From the NCBI GenBank assembly GCA_030268105.1, contig BSDZ01000011.1, forward strand, positions 3,435,001 to 3,499,000: a DNA stretch of 64,000 nt. Direction: 5' to 3'. Position 1 is the first letter of the stretch. Every line of letters starts with the position of its first letter. The notes beneath the pieces were generated by a model. It saw nothing but the letters and a program-made list of their open reading frames with translations, was not told the DNA's origin and searched no databases. Below are positions 1 through 11,357 of the stretch, piece by piece. A program made the translations under genes and the position numbers. Origin of the DNA: Volvox africanus. Lineage: Eukaryota; Chlorophyta; Chlorophyceae; Chlamydomonadales; Volvocaceae.

Positions 1-251
1 GTGCCGTATTGGACGCCGCTGCTTCCGGTTTGTAATCGTTTTATTGCTTTTGGCTAGATTGCTGCACTTGTTGTGTAAGTGTACACTCTGAGTCACAGGT
101 AATCTCAGCGCTCCGGCATTGCTTGCCGCGATGAATGAGACCGGCTTCCGTCCAGACCAGTTGGCGACTCTTATCGCCCAAACTACGGAGATTAGGACTC
201 AGCTGGGCAAGTACTTGCTGAGTTTGCTGAATCTCCTCAAGAGTACTGTCG
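1..251 (+). CDS. E0 split leader ORF, partial (end of exon 1, intron, exon 2)
   Basis: The end of exon 1 (to 27), a 71-nt GT-AG intron (28-98) and exon 2 (99-251) are visible. Exon 1 ends in phase 1 at a GTTTGT donor, and exon 2 starts after a CACAG acceptor in the matching phase. The exon 2 product contains the conserved LIAQTTEIRTQLG segment. A GTAGGC donor-like site follows at 252, and the unspliced frame then stops at a TAA soon after. The splice prediction rests on comparison with seven other copies in the window; function unknown. Confidence 0.5.
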
Positions 252-343
252 GTAGGCTCACCTAATCGTTTTGTACTCTTGCCTTGTCGTTGCAGTAGAA
301 GTCGTCTTCTATTATGCAAACCTAGGGTATTGCTTCGTGTTCC

Positions 344-1557
344 ATGTCTGCGGAACACGATGATACACCATTTACTAGCTTAGCAAGCCAACCCGAATTT
401 GTTGTGGCTGCTAGAGCTCAGGATAGAGGTCTTGAGACTGTTGGCACGCGAGCCACTCAAGAGCCCCTTGTCCTTCAGACCCCTGCCCACTTAATTGTGC
501 CACATTCAGCAGTTAATACAAATATGGACAACACTGCTGGACCAAGGGTTCTGCCATTGCCTCAATCGCAAGGGCACGCTGCCATTCCTGAAGTGATGAG
601 ATTGACAATTCCCGTTCCTAGGCTTAAGATCTCGCTGGATGAAAAGACACCAGGCCCTAGCATAGCCGATGCAACTCGTGCATACGTGCGTGACGCTAAG
701 AAGTATCTCCAGGCTGTTCATGGTGGCGATAATGATGGTATCAGGTGTCTCTTCGTTGGCAACACCCTCGAGGGCTCAGCGAAGGAATGGTATCACGAAT
801 AGACCACCGCCCGGATCAACTATACTTTTGACGAGTTGATTTCCGCTCTGCTCGCACGGTTCGCTACTGAGGTGCAAGCACGTGATGTGGAGGCTCGCAA
901 GGTTTTGGCGGCCGGTACCTATCACATGCATCGGGGTGAAAATGTACCTGCGTACCAGTCACGCTTCGAAGCACTAGTGACCCCCATCGCTGACCTCACC
1001 GAGAATGAGCGTGTCTTTTGGTTTAAGCGAGGCCTGACGAAACTTTTGGCTAAATGGTGCGCTACTGACTTGTCTGGGGTGCCGTTCAAGTCGTACAATG
1101 CCTTGGTCACATTTGCTAAGGGGACGGAGGTATGACTCCTTACCGGTGAAGAAGAAGTCAAGTCTGCCCCTCGTGCAAATGCCGTGCAAGTGCAGGATCC
1201 GCTTGGGGAAGCTGTGGCTCTGGACCAGGAACTTGGAGCTACCCGCCCCTCGCCTACTGCCACGGCTTGACGCAGCAACCGGCAACGCAAGGCACGCAGG
1301 GGCGCTAGCTCAGGTGTCCATGGGTCAGGAGGAGCAGGTCCGAGCTCGGACCCAGCTAAGGGCAGGAAGCGTGGGGGCGCGCCGTCGTCGGCAGCCTCAC
1401 AGCGCTCTGACCCCAATGCAAAACGGACTCGCACGGATGACCCGTTGATGCCAAAATGGAATTGCAATCATTCCGAGTTCGAATGTCGGAAAGCGGCCAA
1501 TGTTTGTCTACGAAGGATTGCCCGTTACTGCCGCCGTTTGTACCTCAGCCGAAATAG
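344..1557 (+). pseudogene. gag: E0 gag pseudogene
   Basis: Capsid/nucleocapsid precursor of family A. The ATG at 344 begins MSAEHDD, as in the other copies. The coding frame is broken by TAG at 800-802 (Trp codon in the intact copies) and TGA at 1133-1135 (CGA Arg in the intact copies). A 22-bp deletion at about 1512 fuses two TCTACG repeats, removes the zinc knuckle and shifts the frame. The element's usual gag stop, TAG 1555-1557, is still visible in the original frame. Confidence 0.85.
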
Positions 1558-1596
1558 GGGTTTGCCCGGGTTCCTGTGGAGGGGGCACCGCCCGGG
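1555..1596 (+). promoter_or_regulatory. E0 gag-pol UAG readthrough-type signal
   Basis: TAG at 1555-1557, a 7-nt spacer, then arm CCCGGG (1565-1570) and its partner CCCGGG (1591-1596) around a 20-nt loop. The geometry is identical to that of the other copies. Confidence 0.5.
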
Positions 1597-1875
1597 ATTT
1601 CTGAACTAACGCGTGGTCGGTGGTCATCCTTACGGCCAGCCGTGAAGGCATTGTTGCCTTGCGTACTTGGACACATCGAGCGAGTCATTGCGCGATGCAT
1701 CACGCTTGACGGACGCACGGGACTTCTCTGCTTCGATCCGTTGTGTAATTTGTTTACACCTCGCCGTCCCCTGTCGTCTATCGATCTGTCTAACCACGTG
1801 GTTTTGTTCATCCCCTCGTCTCTGCGTGAGATGTCGGAACAGTTGGCCGTTTACAGGAGATGTAGGCGTCAAACT
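1558..1875 (+). pseudogene. pol: E0 pol 5' fragment
   Basis: In frame with the gag TAG. It encodes only the start of the conserved N-terminal pol domain ([18 protein letters not shown] region) and stops being pol at about residue 105, where E1 LTR sequence begins. No protease or reverse transcriptase remains. Confidence 0.85.
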
Positions 1876-2382
1876 TAGCCGTCCTCGCATCTGTTATACT
1901 GGTAGCATCACGATGCCGTACGATTCACACTAGGAGGCCGATCCTAAGTGTGACAACCCTACTGCGTATAGGCGATGTCCATGTATAACAACGTATAAGC
2001 CTTTCCGGCATTCGCATGATGCAAGGGTCCGAATAACGATATTCGGTTGCAAGGCGTGCATCGCGACGAGTGCGGCGCTCTCAACGTGTGCTGTAATGAA
2101 GTAATATTATATCAAATAATATTACTTATCGTTCCATAGCACGAGCATAATGCGCACTTCAATGATTTGGTATTTCATGCATGCTAGGCGGATTTGCCAT
2201 GATGCGATGTCGCGATGGATAATGATAACATGCCAAATGCATATATAAATGTATGTGAATACATCTATGTCATGCAGGTTCATTCATATGCAATAATCAT
2301 TCATGCGTTCATCAAGATAACACTTCGCCTTGCAGGGTCGCATCGACCTATGCATCGGCGGGAAACTAACCGTAGCACAACA
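1876..2382 (-). repeat. E1 3' LTR, truncated
   Basis: Family A LTR read on the minus strand, about 507 of 824 bp. The intact end at 2382 (TGTTGTGC on the minus strand) adjoins the purine tract. The other end is cut at the junction with E0. Confidence 0.88.
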
Positions 2383-2441
2383 ATTATCCCCCCTCCCGTA
2401 TGCAGCGTCCTCGCTGCTTCATACAGCATCGCCTGCAAGGG

Positions 2442-3523
2442 TCATTGGGCTTGTGTGGCACGTTTGCGGGCTTCTTCGAGCAGGGGCTTCATGTCCTGCG
2501 AGAAGTTGCGTGCCGGTTCCCATGAGTTGTGCTCGCTGGTATACCCTGTCCACTTGACCAAGTACTCGTGTACTGTCCGCTTACGTCGGTGTCAGCCCAC
2601 ATGACGCGCGCGATAATCTAACACCCGCTCCACATCGTAAAACTTCTGTTTACCAGCGATCCAGGTCTCAGGAACTGGTCCTATCGCTGCGGGGGCGTTA
2701 GCAGGCTCAGGGATGGGTTCCGTACCACGATAAGGACGGACAAGCGATACGTGAAACGTGGGGTGAATGGTCATATCAGCGGGCAATGCAAGCTCCACAG
2801 CCACATTCCCAACCATGCGCATGACAGGATACGGACTAATCCAGCGGGGTAAGAGTTTTCGGGATCCGTCGGCCAAGGAACGCAAGTTCTTGGTGCTTAG
2901 CAACACGAGTTGCCCTTCCGAAAACGTCACTTCCTGCTTGGATTTGTTGTAGTATTCCGTCGTTCGCTGCTGTGCCGCGTCCAAACACGACTTAGCGTCT
3001 GTGATTCGGGACATAAAAGACTTGGCAAAAAGTTTAGCAGCAGGCACGTTCACTTCCAACTCACGCCACACGGGTAGCGCGGGATGAAAACCGTAGTTAA
3101 GAAAGAACGGACTTTTGCCTGTAGAGCGGTTAACAGCGTTGTTAAGCGCGAATTCTGCCGCAGTCAAATATGTATCCCAAACAAGTGGTGTGCGACCACT
3201 TGCGCATGTGCGGTTTGTGCGTTCGGTTTGACCATCAGTCTGCGGGTGGTACGCTGTGCTCAGGTTGACACGCATGCCAACTAGCTTGCAGAGCGCTTCC
3301 CAAAACTTAGACGTGAACTGCCCACCGCAGTCCGAGATCACATTTTTGGGAACCCCGTGTAACCGAACCACATTGTCGAAAAACAAGCGTGCGGTTTGTT
3401 CAGCCGTGCAGGACGATGTGCATGGTGCTAGGTGGACCATCTTAGTCAGGCGATCAACCATTACGAACACCGCATCATATCCCCCCTCAGTTTTGGGCAG
3501 CGCGACTACGAAGTCCATGGAAA
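2442..3523 (-). pseudogene. pol: E1 pol 3' part: integrase to chromodomain
   Basis: C-terminal piece of E1 pol: integrase core from the first catalytic Asp region through the GPY module and chromodomain, ending at TGA 2442-2444. It is broken by a nonsense codon, TGA at 2592-2594 (CGA in intact copies), just before the chromodomain. An 18-bp in-frame deletion replaces LGDMLRNYA after the catalytic Glu. The rest of the gene continues beyond E2 at 11358. Confidence 0.88.
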
Positions 3524-4347
3524 TGTTGTACCTCTCGTTCGCGTTTGCTCATAAGTATCTGCACGTCTGGAGACTTTCGACACCGATGCGCGAGCACTTG
3601 CAAGTACAGCAAGACAAGCGCGAGCAAACAGAGACAGTGGAAGACTTCAAGACGAAGAGAGATATAACTTACAGTCTTACAGATCGGAACGATGCAATGG
3701 ACGAAATCGCCGTCAGCGCCGGAAGCAAGCAATCATCACGCGGCGGTGATTAGCGAAGTTCAGGCTTAGCTCGGGCTAAGTAGAATAGCGTATAGCAATA
3801 GTAATATAGAACACACGAGTGTTCTCCGGTATCGAATGTCTTATCTTGCTTAGCCGTCCTCGCATCTGTTATACTCGCAGCATCGCAATGCCGTACGATT
3901 CACATTAGGAGGCCGATCCTAGATGTGACAACCCTACTGCGTCTAGGCGATGTCTACGCATAACAACGTATAAGCCTTTCCGGCATTCGCATGATGCAAG
4001 GGTCCGGATAACGATATCCGGTTGCAGGGCATGTATCGCGACGAGTGCGGCGCTCTCAACGTGTGCTGTAATGAAGTAATATTATATCAGATAATATTAC
4101 TTATCGTTTCGTAGCACGAGCATAATGCGCACTTCAATGCTTCGGGCTTTCATGCATGCTAGGCAGATTTGCCATGGTGTGATGTCGCGATAGGTAATGA
4201 CAACATGCCAAATGCATATATAAATGTACACGAATACATTTATATCATGCAGATTCATTCATATGCAATGTGTTCATCACAATAGTACTTCGCCTTGTAG
4301 GATCACATCGACCTACGCATCGGCGGGAAACTAACCGTAGCACAACA
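3524..4347 (-). repeat. E2 3' LTR (824 bp)
   Basis: On the minus strand it begins TGTTGTGC at 4347 and ends ACAACA at 3524. It is preceded by TSD GGAAA at 3519-3523. Confidence 0.95.
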
Positions 4348-4384
4348 ATTATCCCCCCTCCCGTATGCAGCGTCCTCGCTGCAT
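4348..4384 (-). promoter_or_regulatory. E2 polypurine tract and adjacent hairpin
   Basis: Minus strand: GGGAGGGGGGATAAT next to the 3' LTR, the expected plus-strand primer. Just upstream is a perfect 8-bp hairpin, arm ATGCAGCG with loop AGGA (4365-4384). Confidence 0.8.
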
Positions 4385-4406
4385 CATACAGCATCGACTG
4401 CAGGGG

Positions 4407-7400
4407 TCATTGGGCTTGCGTGGCACGTTTGCGGGCTTCTTCGAGCAGGGGTTTCATGTCCTGTGAGAAGTTGCGTGCCGGTTCCCATGAGTTGTGCTCG
4501 CTGGTATACCCTGTCCACTTGACCAAGTACTCGTGTACTGTCCGCTTACGTCGGTGTCGGCCCACACGACGCGCGCGATAATCTAACACCCGCTCCACAT
4601 CGTAAAACTTCTGTTTACCAGCGATCCAGGTCTCGGGAACTGGTCCTATCGCTGCGGGGGCGTTAGCAGGCTCAGGGACGGGTTCCGTACCACGATACGG
4701 ACGAACAAGCGATACGTGAAACGTGGGGTGAATGGTCATATCAGCGGGCAATGCAAGCTCCACAGCCACATTCCCAACCATGCGCATGACAGGATACGGA
4801 CCAATCCAGCGGGGTAAGAGTTTTCGGGATCCGTCGGCCAAGGAACGCAAGTTCTTGGTGCTTAGCAACACGAGTTGCCCTTCCGAAAACGTCACATCCT
4901 GCTTGGATTTGTTGTAATATTCCGTCGTTCGTTGCTGTGCCGCGTCCAAACACGACTTAGCGTCTGTGATTCGGGACATAAAAGACTTGGCAAAAAGTTT
5001 AGCAGCAGGCACGTTCACTTCCAACTCACGCCACATGGGTAGCGCGGGATGAAACCCGTAGTTAAGAAAGAACGGACTTTTGCCTGTAGAGCGGTTAACA
5101 GCGTTGTTAAGCGCGAATTCTGCCGCAGTCAAATATGTATCCCAAACAAGTGGTGTGCGACCAGCATAATTGCGCAACATATCACCCAACGTGCGGTTTG
5201 TGCGTTCGGTTTGACCATCAGTCTGCGGGTGATACGCCGTGCTCAGGTTGACGCGCATGCCAACTAGCTTGCAGAGCGCTTCCCAAAACTTAGACGTGAA
5301 CTGTCCACCGCGGTCCGAGATCACATTTTTGGGAATCCCGTGTAACCGAACCACATTATCGAAAAACAAACGTGCGGTTTGCTCAGCCGTGCAGGATGAT
5401 GTGCATGGTGCTAGGTGGACCATCTTAGTCAGACGATCGACCATTACGAACACCGCATCGTATCCCCCCTCAGTTTTGGGCAGCGCGACTACGAAGTCCA
5501 TGGAAACACTTTCCCAAGGCACATCCGGGACAGGCAACGGTTGCAACAACCCATGGCCCTTACCGGACAAAGCCTTATTGCGCTGGCACAGACTGCATGT
5601 CTGGACGAAGTTCGCCGCATCCTTAGCCAAACGAGGCCACCAAAAGGAACGTTGCACCAAGTCGATCAATCGCTTGCTACCAGGGTGTCCTGCTAACGGG
5701 TCCTCGTGGAACCGCGCAAGGATGTCGTAGCGTAGCGCATCGTCGTTCGGAACGACGATTTGCGTAGCTGCACCCTCCGTCCGTAGCCAAAGGCCATTCT
5801 GCTTGCGAAGGTTTTCTACATAAGCCGGGTCCGTAAACCAGGCGTCTGCGTTGTAGGCCACCTTCAACCGCTCCGCGAGGTCCGTCGCGATCGGTACCTC
5901 CTCGCTACGCGGCCGCATGACGGGCGCTGCTAAAATTGCAGCGTGTAGCGACGGATGTCGACTGAGAGCATCGGCAATATTCAATTTACCAGAAATATAC
6001 TCCCAGGTGCAGTTGAACCTAGCTAGATATTCCATCCACCTAGCTTGTCGGCGGTTCAACGTCGGAACGTTTTGCAAAAACGTTAGGGGCTTGTGGTCAG
6101 TCTTTAAAGTAAACGGGCGTCCCTCGAGGTAACAGCGCCATTCCTTTAAAGCATGCAGCACGGCCAGAAGCTCCTGTTCCCCGGTGGTGTAGCGAATTTC
6201 CGCACCAGAAAACTTCTTACTCGTGAAAGCGATCGGTCGCCCTTCCTGTAACAATACAGTGCCGCTTCCAAATATTGAGGCATCAGACACTACCTCAACA
6301 CGAAATGGCAACGAGTAATCAGGGAATGCAAGGGTGACATCTTCGGCAACGATTCGTTTGAGCTCTTCGAATGCCCGCTGGCATTGCGACGTCCACGACT
6401 CGAGCGAAACGAAAACGCCTTTGCGAGTTAAGTTAGTAAGCGGGGCCGCAATGATGGAATATTTTTTAATGAACTTTCGGAAATAATTGGTCAAGCCAAG
6501 GAACTTACGCAGCTCCGTGAGGTTCTGAGGCGCGGGCCAATCGCGAACCACGGCGACCTTCCGCGGGTCCATCTTCACACCGGTGGCCGACACAATGTGG
6601 CCCAAATATTCCACCTGAGGCTGCGCCCAAAAGCATTTGGCGCGTTTAGCAAACAATTGCTCCCGCCTCATAACGTCGAGCACGAGCCGAAGATGCTCCA
6701 AGTGCTCCTCGCGCGTCTTAGAATATACCAAGATGTCATCCAGGTAGCAAACAACGAACCTGTCGATAAACGGCCTAAACATTCGGTCCATAACCGCCTG
6801 AAACGTCGCAGGGGCATTAGTCAAACCAAACGATAGGACCGTATACTCAAAGTGACCGAAGGGCGTCCGAAAAGCGGTTTTCGGAATATCAGAGGCAGTG
6901 ATGCGAATCTGATTATAGCCCTGTTGTAAGTCAATCGAGGAAAAATAAGCTGAACCCTTCAGCTTATCCAACAGGTCGTCAACGCGTGGCAAAGGGTAGC
7001 GATTTTTCACCGTATTCGCATTTAACCCCCGGTAATCAATGCACATGCGCAAGGTCCCATCCTTCTTACCGACAAACAAAATCGGTGCAGAATACGGGGA
7101 TGTGCTGGGGCGTATCATACCCTTCGCGAGCAAATCCGTCACCTGGCGCTTCACCTCGTCCAGCTCCAATGGACTCAACCTGTACATTGGCCGGGCCGTA
7201 GGCTGCGCTCCAGGCATGAGAGGGATTGTGTGATCAACAGGACGCATAGGTGGTAGGCCAGGGATATCTTTAAAGACGTCCTCATACTGCGACAGTAGGG
7301 CCTCAACCTCAGGATCCACAGAAGTCTGCACGGTGGTGACACAACAGCTCACCCGCGGCCTTAAAAGCAGTCCGTGGGCACCCTTCCGTAACAAACGGAC

Positions 7401-8468
7401 GGCCTCCTTACGCCCGACTAGCTCTGGTTCGATTCGCGCGGCCATTGCGGTCACAGCAAAATTAACCATAGGCACCGCCTCAGTTTCGCCCTCCTTTGGT
7501 GTGACATGTTCGAACGACAGGAAAGGTACCTTAATCGACAGAGTACCCTTGCACATATGCAGGGTTGCGGTCTCCATGTCGATGCGCGCGCGGTACTGTC
7601 GTAATGTCGACGACCCCATTATGTACGGTGCAGTCTCTGCTAAGCCCTGCAGCACGTACGGCCGGGTCACAACACGCAAAGGGCCTATCGATAGGCTAAG
7701 GGTAATCCTGCCCACGATGGGATGCTTACCCCCGTCAGCAAGGGTAACCTGTGGACAATCAGACGACTCTGGGGACAACCCCAGCGCATTCACCTCTGCG
7801 ACAGAGATGAAGTCGTCGCTGGCACCGGTGTCAACGAGTGCCTTCAGAGTACGGCCATTCAAACCGATCTGAACCACAGGGACACGGTTATCTATGAGCG
7901 ACTGCCCAGCAGACAACGTCAGTGCACTTAGGGCGGGTCCGTAACCTACGGCACCCCCGTCAGGAGCTTCGTACCAAACGTCAACCGAGTAGGATGTCCC
8001 TGGCCACGGAGCCAGCGTACCCTCCCGATCCACACCATTAAACAAAACGGTGCCCGGCTCGAACCGGTGGACATGCCGCATACCCCTTAACGATGCCTCT
8101 GCCTTGCGCCGACAGAAAGCGGGGAGTAAAACACATGCGGCAGTGCCTGGATATTGACGCCTACACCTCCTGTATATGGCCAACTGTTCCGACATCTCAC
8201 GCAGAGACGAGGGGATGAACAAAACCACGTGGTTAGACAGATCGATAGACGACAGGGGACGGCGAGGTGTAAACAAATTACACAACGGGTCGAAGCAGAG
8301 AAGTCCCGTGCGTCCGTCAAGCGTGATGCGTCGCGCAATGACTCGCTCGATGTGTCCAAGTACACAAGGCAACAATGCCTTCACGGCTGGCCGTAAGGAT
8401 GACCACCGACCACGCGTTAGTTCAGAAATCCCAGGTGGTGCCCCCTCCACAGGAACCCGGGCAAGCCC
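4407..8468 (-). CDS. pol: E2 pol polyprotein, intact
   Basis: Open for 1,353 codons from the gag UAG to TGA at 4407-4409. The first possible start is a GTG at 8450 and no nearby ATG exists, so it is probably made as Gag-Pol by readthrough. From the GTG residue the domains are: N-terminal domain ~25-170; aspartic protease with DTGAS ~207; reverse transcriptase with YLDD ~569; RNase H ~723-785; integrase HHCC ~915-960 (H-X6-H-X29-C-X2-C) and D,D35E ~985/1046/1082; GPY/F module ~1200; chromodomain ~1280-1335. All catalytic residues are present. It matches E3 in length exactly. Confidence 0.95.
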   Translation of the reverse strand, partial: GLARVPVEGAPPGISELTRGRWSSLRPAVKALLPCVLGHIERVIARRITLDGRTGLLCFDPLCNLFTPRRPLSSIDLSNHVVLFIPSSLREMSEQLAIYRRCRRQYPGTAACVLLPAFCRRKAEASLRGMRHVHRFEPGTVLFNGVDREGTLAPWPGTSYSVDVWYEAPDGGAVGYGPALSALTLSAGQSLIDNRVPVVQIGLNGRTLKALVDTGASDDFISVAEVNALGLSPESSDCPQVTLADGGKHPIVGRITLSLSIGPLRVVTRPYVLQGLAETAPYIMGSSTLRQYRARIDMETATLHMCKGTLSIKVPFLSFEHVTPKEGETEAVPMVNFAVTAMAARIEPELVGRKEAVRLLRKGAHGLLLRPRVSCCVTTVQTSVDPEVEALLSQYEDVFKDIPGLPPMRPVDHTIPLMPGAQPTARPMYRLSPLELDEVKRQVTDLLAKGMIRPSTSPYSAPILFVGKKDGTLRMCIDYRGLNANTVKNRYPLPRVDDLLDKLKGSAYFSSIDLQQGYNQIRITASDIPKTAFRTPFGHFEYTVLSFGLTNAPATFQAVMDRMFRPFIDRFVVCYLDDILVYSKTREEHLEHLRLVLDVMRREQLFAKRAKCFWAQPQVEYLGHIVSATGVKMDPRKVAVVRDWPAPQNLTELRKFLGLTNYFRKFIKKYSIIAAPLTNLTRKGVFVSLESWTSQCQRAFEELKRIVAEDVTLAFPDYSLPFRVEVVSDASIFGSGTVLLQEGRPIAFTSKKFSGAEIRYTTGEQELLAVLHALKEWRCYLEGRPFTLKTDHKPLTFLQNVPTLNRRQARWMEYLARFNCTWEYISGKLNIADALSRHPSLHAAILAAPVMRPRSEEVPIATDLAERLKVAYNADAWFTDPAYVENLRKQNGLWLRTEGAATQIVVPNDDALRYDILARFHEDPLAGHPGSKRLIDLVQRSFWWPRLAKDAANFVQTCSLCQRNKALSGKGHGLLQPLPVPDVPWESVSMDFVVALPKTEGGYDAVFVMVDRLTKMVHLAPCTSSCTAEQTARLFFDNVVRLHGIPKNVISDRGGQFTSKFWEALCKLVGMRVNLSTAYHPQTDGQTERTNRTLGDMLRNYAGRTPLVWDTYLTAAEFALNNAVNRSTGKSPFFLNYGFHPALPMWRELEVNVPAAKLFAKSFMSRITDAKSCLDAAQQRTTEYYNKSKQDVTFSEGQLVLLSTKNLRSLADGSRKLLPRWIGPYPVMRMVGNVAVELALPADMTIHPTFHVSLVRPYRGTEPVPEPANAPAAIGPVPETWIAGKQKFYDVERVLDYRARRVGRHRRKRTVHEYLVKWTGYTSEHNSWEPARNFSQDMKPLLEEARKRATQAQ

Positions 8469-8471
8469 CTA
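8430..8471 (-). promoter_or_regulatory. E2 gag-pol UAG readthrough-type signal
   Basis: TAG at 8471-8469, 7-nt spacer, arm CCCGGG (8461-8456), 20-nt loop, arm CCTGGG (8435-8430). The single change in the second arm still allows a G-U pair. Confidence 0.55.
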
Positions 8472-10067
8472 TTTCGGCTGAGGTACAAACGGCGGCATTA
8501 GCGGGCAATCCTTAGTGGAATGGCTCTCCGCACACCGTAGACAAACGTTGGCCAATTTCCGATGCTCAAATTCGGAACGATTGCAATTCCATTTTGGCAT
8601 ATACGTGTCGTCCGTGCGAGTCCGCTTCGCATTGGGGTCGGAACGCTGTGCGGCTGCCATCGACGGCGCACCACCACGCTTCCTGTTTTTAGCCGGGTCC
8701 GAGCTCGGACCTGCTCCTCCTGACCCACGGACACCCGAGCTAGCGCCCCCGCGCGCCTGGCGTTGCCGGTTGCTGCGTCGCGTCGCGGCAATAGGCGTGG
8801 GGCGGGTCGCTCCGAAGTCCTGGTCAAGAGCTACGGCTTCCCCAAGCGGATCCTGCACTTGCATGGCATTTGCACGAGGGGCAGACTTGACTTCTTCCTC
8901 ACCGGCAAGGAGTCGTATCTCCGTACCCTTAGCAAAAGCGACCAAAGCATCATACGACTTGATCTGTGCTCCAACCAAGTCAGTAGCGCACCATTTAGCC
9001 AAAAGTTTCGTCAGGCCTTGCCTAAACCAAAAGACACGCTCGGATTCAGTGAGGTCAGCAATGGGAGTCACAAGTGCTTCGAAGCGTGACTGGTACGCAG
9101 GTACATTTTCATCCCGACGCATGTGGTAGCTACCGGCTGCCAAAACCTTACGAGCTTCCACATCGCGTGCTTGAACCTCAGTAGCGAATCGTGCGAGCAA
9201 AGCGGCGACCAACTCGTCAAAAGTATAGTTGCCCCGGGCGGTGGTCCAATTGCGATACCAGTCCTTCGCTGCACCCTCGAGGGTGTTACCAACGAATAGA
9301 CACCTGATATACTGTGTGTTCAGGCACGACTGTTATGGCACGACTAATATGCCCCTGGAGTTCCAGGTTCTACCCCGACTGAGAGCGGGCCAAAGACCCT
9401 AATGTTAAGGGCAGGGTGCCCCCATGTCGATGGACGGTGACGACCCCAATTAAAGTGACCTGCGAGCTGACCAGTAGCGGAGTTGACGCCTTAGTTGATT
9501 CGGCAGATTCCGCTGGATGCTGGTGGTGGGTGCTGAACCTGGGAAAACCACTGATTTCGGAGAAGTCGGCATGGGAGACTGGATGAGGGTGCCCCGAAAC
9601 ACCGGGGAAGGTAGGGACTGCCAGGTTAGTGGCCACGGGTGATGTACCCCCCTATCCTACACACACCTGATACCGTCATTATCGCCACCATGAACAGCCT
9701 GGAGATACTTTTTAGCGTCACGCACGTACGCACGAGTTGCATCGGCTATGCTATGCCCTGGTGTCTTGTCGGTCAGCGAAATATTGAGCCTAGGAACGGG
9801 AATCGACAATCTCATCACCTCAGGGATGTCATCATGCCCTCGAGCTTGAGGTAATGGCAGAACCCTTGGTCCAGCAGTGTTGTCCATATTCGTGTTCACT
9901 GCTGAATGCGGCACAATTAAGTGAGCAGGGGTCTGAAGGAAAAGGGGCTCTTGAGTGGCTCGCGCGCCAACAGTCTCAAGACCTCTATCCGGTGCTCTAG
10001 CAGCCACAACAAAATCGGGTTGGCTAGCTAGGCTAGTGTGCGGCGTATCGTCGTGTTCCGCGGACAT
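8469..10067 (-). pseudogene. gag: E2 gag interrupted by a 353-bp insert
   Basis: Starts at ATG 10067 (MSAEHDD) and ends at TAG 8469. The insert at 9310-9662 plus its 10-bp duplication adds 363 nt, a multiple of three, but brings stops, so the second half (9299 down to 8469) is cut off from the first. Otherwise it looks undamaged: retrotransposon-gag core (NTLEGAAKDWYRNW ... VPAYQSRFEALVTP) and a zinc knuckle of the spacing C-X2-C-X3-H-X4-C near the C-terminus (CLRCAESHSTKDC). Confidence 0.88.
9310..9662. mobile_element. Unclassified 353-bp insertion in E2 gag
   Basis: Flanked by a 10-bp direct repeat ACACCTGATA (9300-9309 and 9663-9672) that exists once in every other copy of gag. This is a clean transposon footprint. 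The ends are only weakly inverted (TGTGTGTTCAGG on the left, TGTGTGTAGG on the reverse of the right end, partly within the duplication). A duplication of 8-10 bp would suit a non-autonomous hAT or Mutator-like element. An 88-codon minus-strand frame (9370-9636) resembles nothing I know and I do not call it a gene. Confidence 0.65.
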
Positions 10068-10154
10068 GAAGCACGAAGCGATACCCTAGGTTTGCGTAAT
10101 AGAAGCCGACTTCTATCGCAAAGGCAAGAGTACAAAGCGATTCGGTGAGCCTAC

Positions 10155-10466
10155 CGACAGTACTCTTGAGAAGATTCAGCAAACTCAGCAAGTAATTGCC
10201 CAGCTGAGTCCTGATCTCCGTAGTTTGGGCAATGAGAGTCGCCAACTGGTCCGGACGAAAGCCGGTCTCAGTCGCCGCGGCAAGCAATGCCGGTGCACTG
10301 AGATTACCTGCGACTCAGAGCGTACACTTACACAACAAGTGCAGCAATCTACGCAAAAGCAATTAAACAATTACAAACCGGAAGCGGCGGCGTCCAAAAC
10401 GGCGCGGCCTAAGTCTTCGGCAAAAGTATCTAGCGGTCCTCGTGGTTCGTCGCTGGAACTCGCCAT
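10155..10466 (-). CDS. E2 split leader ORF (two exons)
   Basis: Exon 1 is 10466-10379 (ATG, 29 codons plus one base), the intron 10378-10308 (71 nt, GT...CAG) and exon 2 10307-10155. Without splicing, exon 1 ends after 31 codons at TAA. Spliced, the two join in phase 1 to give about 80 residues. Exon 1 carries PLDTFAEDLGRAVLDAAAS; exon 2 carries a helical TTEIRTQLGNYLLSLLNLL segment. It lies between primer site and gag. Function unknown: either a separate small protein or an N-terminal extension of Gag. Confidence 0.55.
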
Positions 10467-10515
10467 AGAAAGAACCTACTTCCGATTAGACAAAGAGAGA
10501 CAGTTAGGCAACGAA

Positions 10516-10530
10516 CCTGTCTCGATACCA
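10516..10530 (-). other. E2 primer binding site
   Basis: Minus strand TGGTATCGAGACAGG, three bases inside the 5' LTR. The first seven bases match the complement of eukaryotic initiator-Met tRNA 3' ends used by many plant and fungal elements. Confidence 0.75.
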
Positions 10531-10533
10531 ATT

Positions 10534-11357
10534 TGTTGTACCTCTCGTTCGCGTTTGCTCATAAGTATCTGCACGTCTGGAGACTTTCGACACCGATGCG
10601 CGAGCACTTGCAAGTACAGCAAGACAAGCGCGAGCAAACAGAGACAGCGGAAGACTTCAAGACGAAGAGAGATATAACTTACAGTCTTACAGATCGGAAT
10701 GATGCAATGGACGAAATCGCCGTCAGCGCCGGAAGCAAGCAATCATCACGCGGCGGTGATTAGCGAAGTTCAGGCTTAGCTCGGGCTAAGTAGAATAGCG
10801 TATAGCAATAGTAATATAGAACACACGAGTGTTCTCCGGTATCGAATGTCTTATCTTGCTTAGCCGTCCTCGCATCTGTTATACTCGCAGCATCGCAATG
10901 CCATACGATTCACATTAGGAGGCCGATCCTAGATGTGACAACCCTACTGCGTCTAGGCGATGTCTACGCATAACAACGTATAAGCCTTTCCGGCATTCGC
11001 ATGATGCAAGGGTCCGGATAACGATATCCGGTTGCAGGGCATGTATCGCGACGAGTGCGGCGCTCTCAACGTGTGCTGTAATGAAGTAATATTATATCAG
11101 ATAATATTACTTATCGTTTCGTAGCACGAGCATAATGCGCACTTCAATGCTTCGGGCTTTCATGCATGCTAGGCAGATTTGCCATGGTGCGATGTCGCGA
11201 TAGGTAATGACAACATGCCAAATGCATATATAAATGCACACAAATACATTTATATCATGCAGATTCATTCATATGCAATGTGTTCATCACAATAATACTT
11301 CGCCTTGTAGGATCACATCGACCTACGCATCGGCGGGAAACTAACCGTAGCACAACA
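10534..11357 (-). repeat. E2 5' LTR (824 bp)
   Basis: Same length as its partner at 3524-4347, with a few substitutions. Followed by TSD GGAAA at 11358-11362. Confidence 0.95.

Larger units (their letters stand above)
1..1875 (+). mobile_element. E0: truncated family A Ty3/gypsy retrotransposon
   Basis: Sense-strand remnant holding the end of the leader, gag and the first ~105 codons of pol. The 5' LTR lies outside the window. The right end is cut at about 1875, inside the pol N-terminal domain, where it abuts an inverted family A LTR fragment of E1, giving a head-to-head junction. Assigned to family A from near-identity of leader, gag and pol start with E3 and E6. It is dead: gag has two nonsense codons and a frameshift. 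Confidence 0.9.
3524..11357 (-). mobile_element. E2: near-complete family A element, TSD GGAAA
   Basis: Complete element of 7,834 bp inserted in E1 pol. LTRs of 824 bp at 3524-4347 and 10534-11357 differ at roughly seven positions by eye, so the insertion is fairly young. Primer site, split leader ORF, pol and purine tract are intact. The only visible damage is a 353-bp insert in gag, present only in this copy and therefore probably acquired after E2 landed. Confidence 0.95.

Noticed and set aside
1860..1890. E0/E1 junction as a designed inverted repeat or origin
   Set aside because: The two sides are different parts of family A (pol and LTR interior), so they are not inverted copies of each other. 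A simple recombination breakpoint explains it.
9370..9636. 88-codon frame inside the 353-bp insert
   Set aside because: No domain, and too short to be a transposase. A frame of this length can occur by chance.
9310..9662. Reading the 353-bp insert as a small solo LTR (TG...CA ends)
   Set aside because: A TGTGTG...CACACA reading is possible, but its 5-bp flanks (GATAC and CCTGA) do not match, whereas the 10-bp flanks do.
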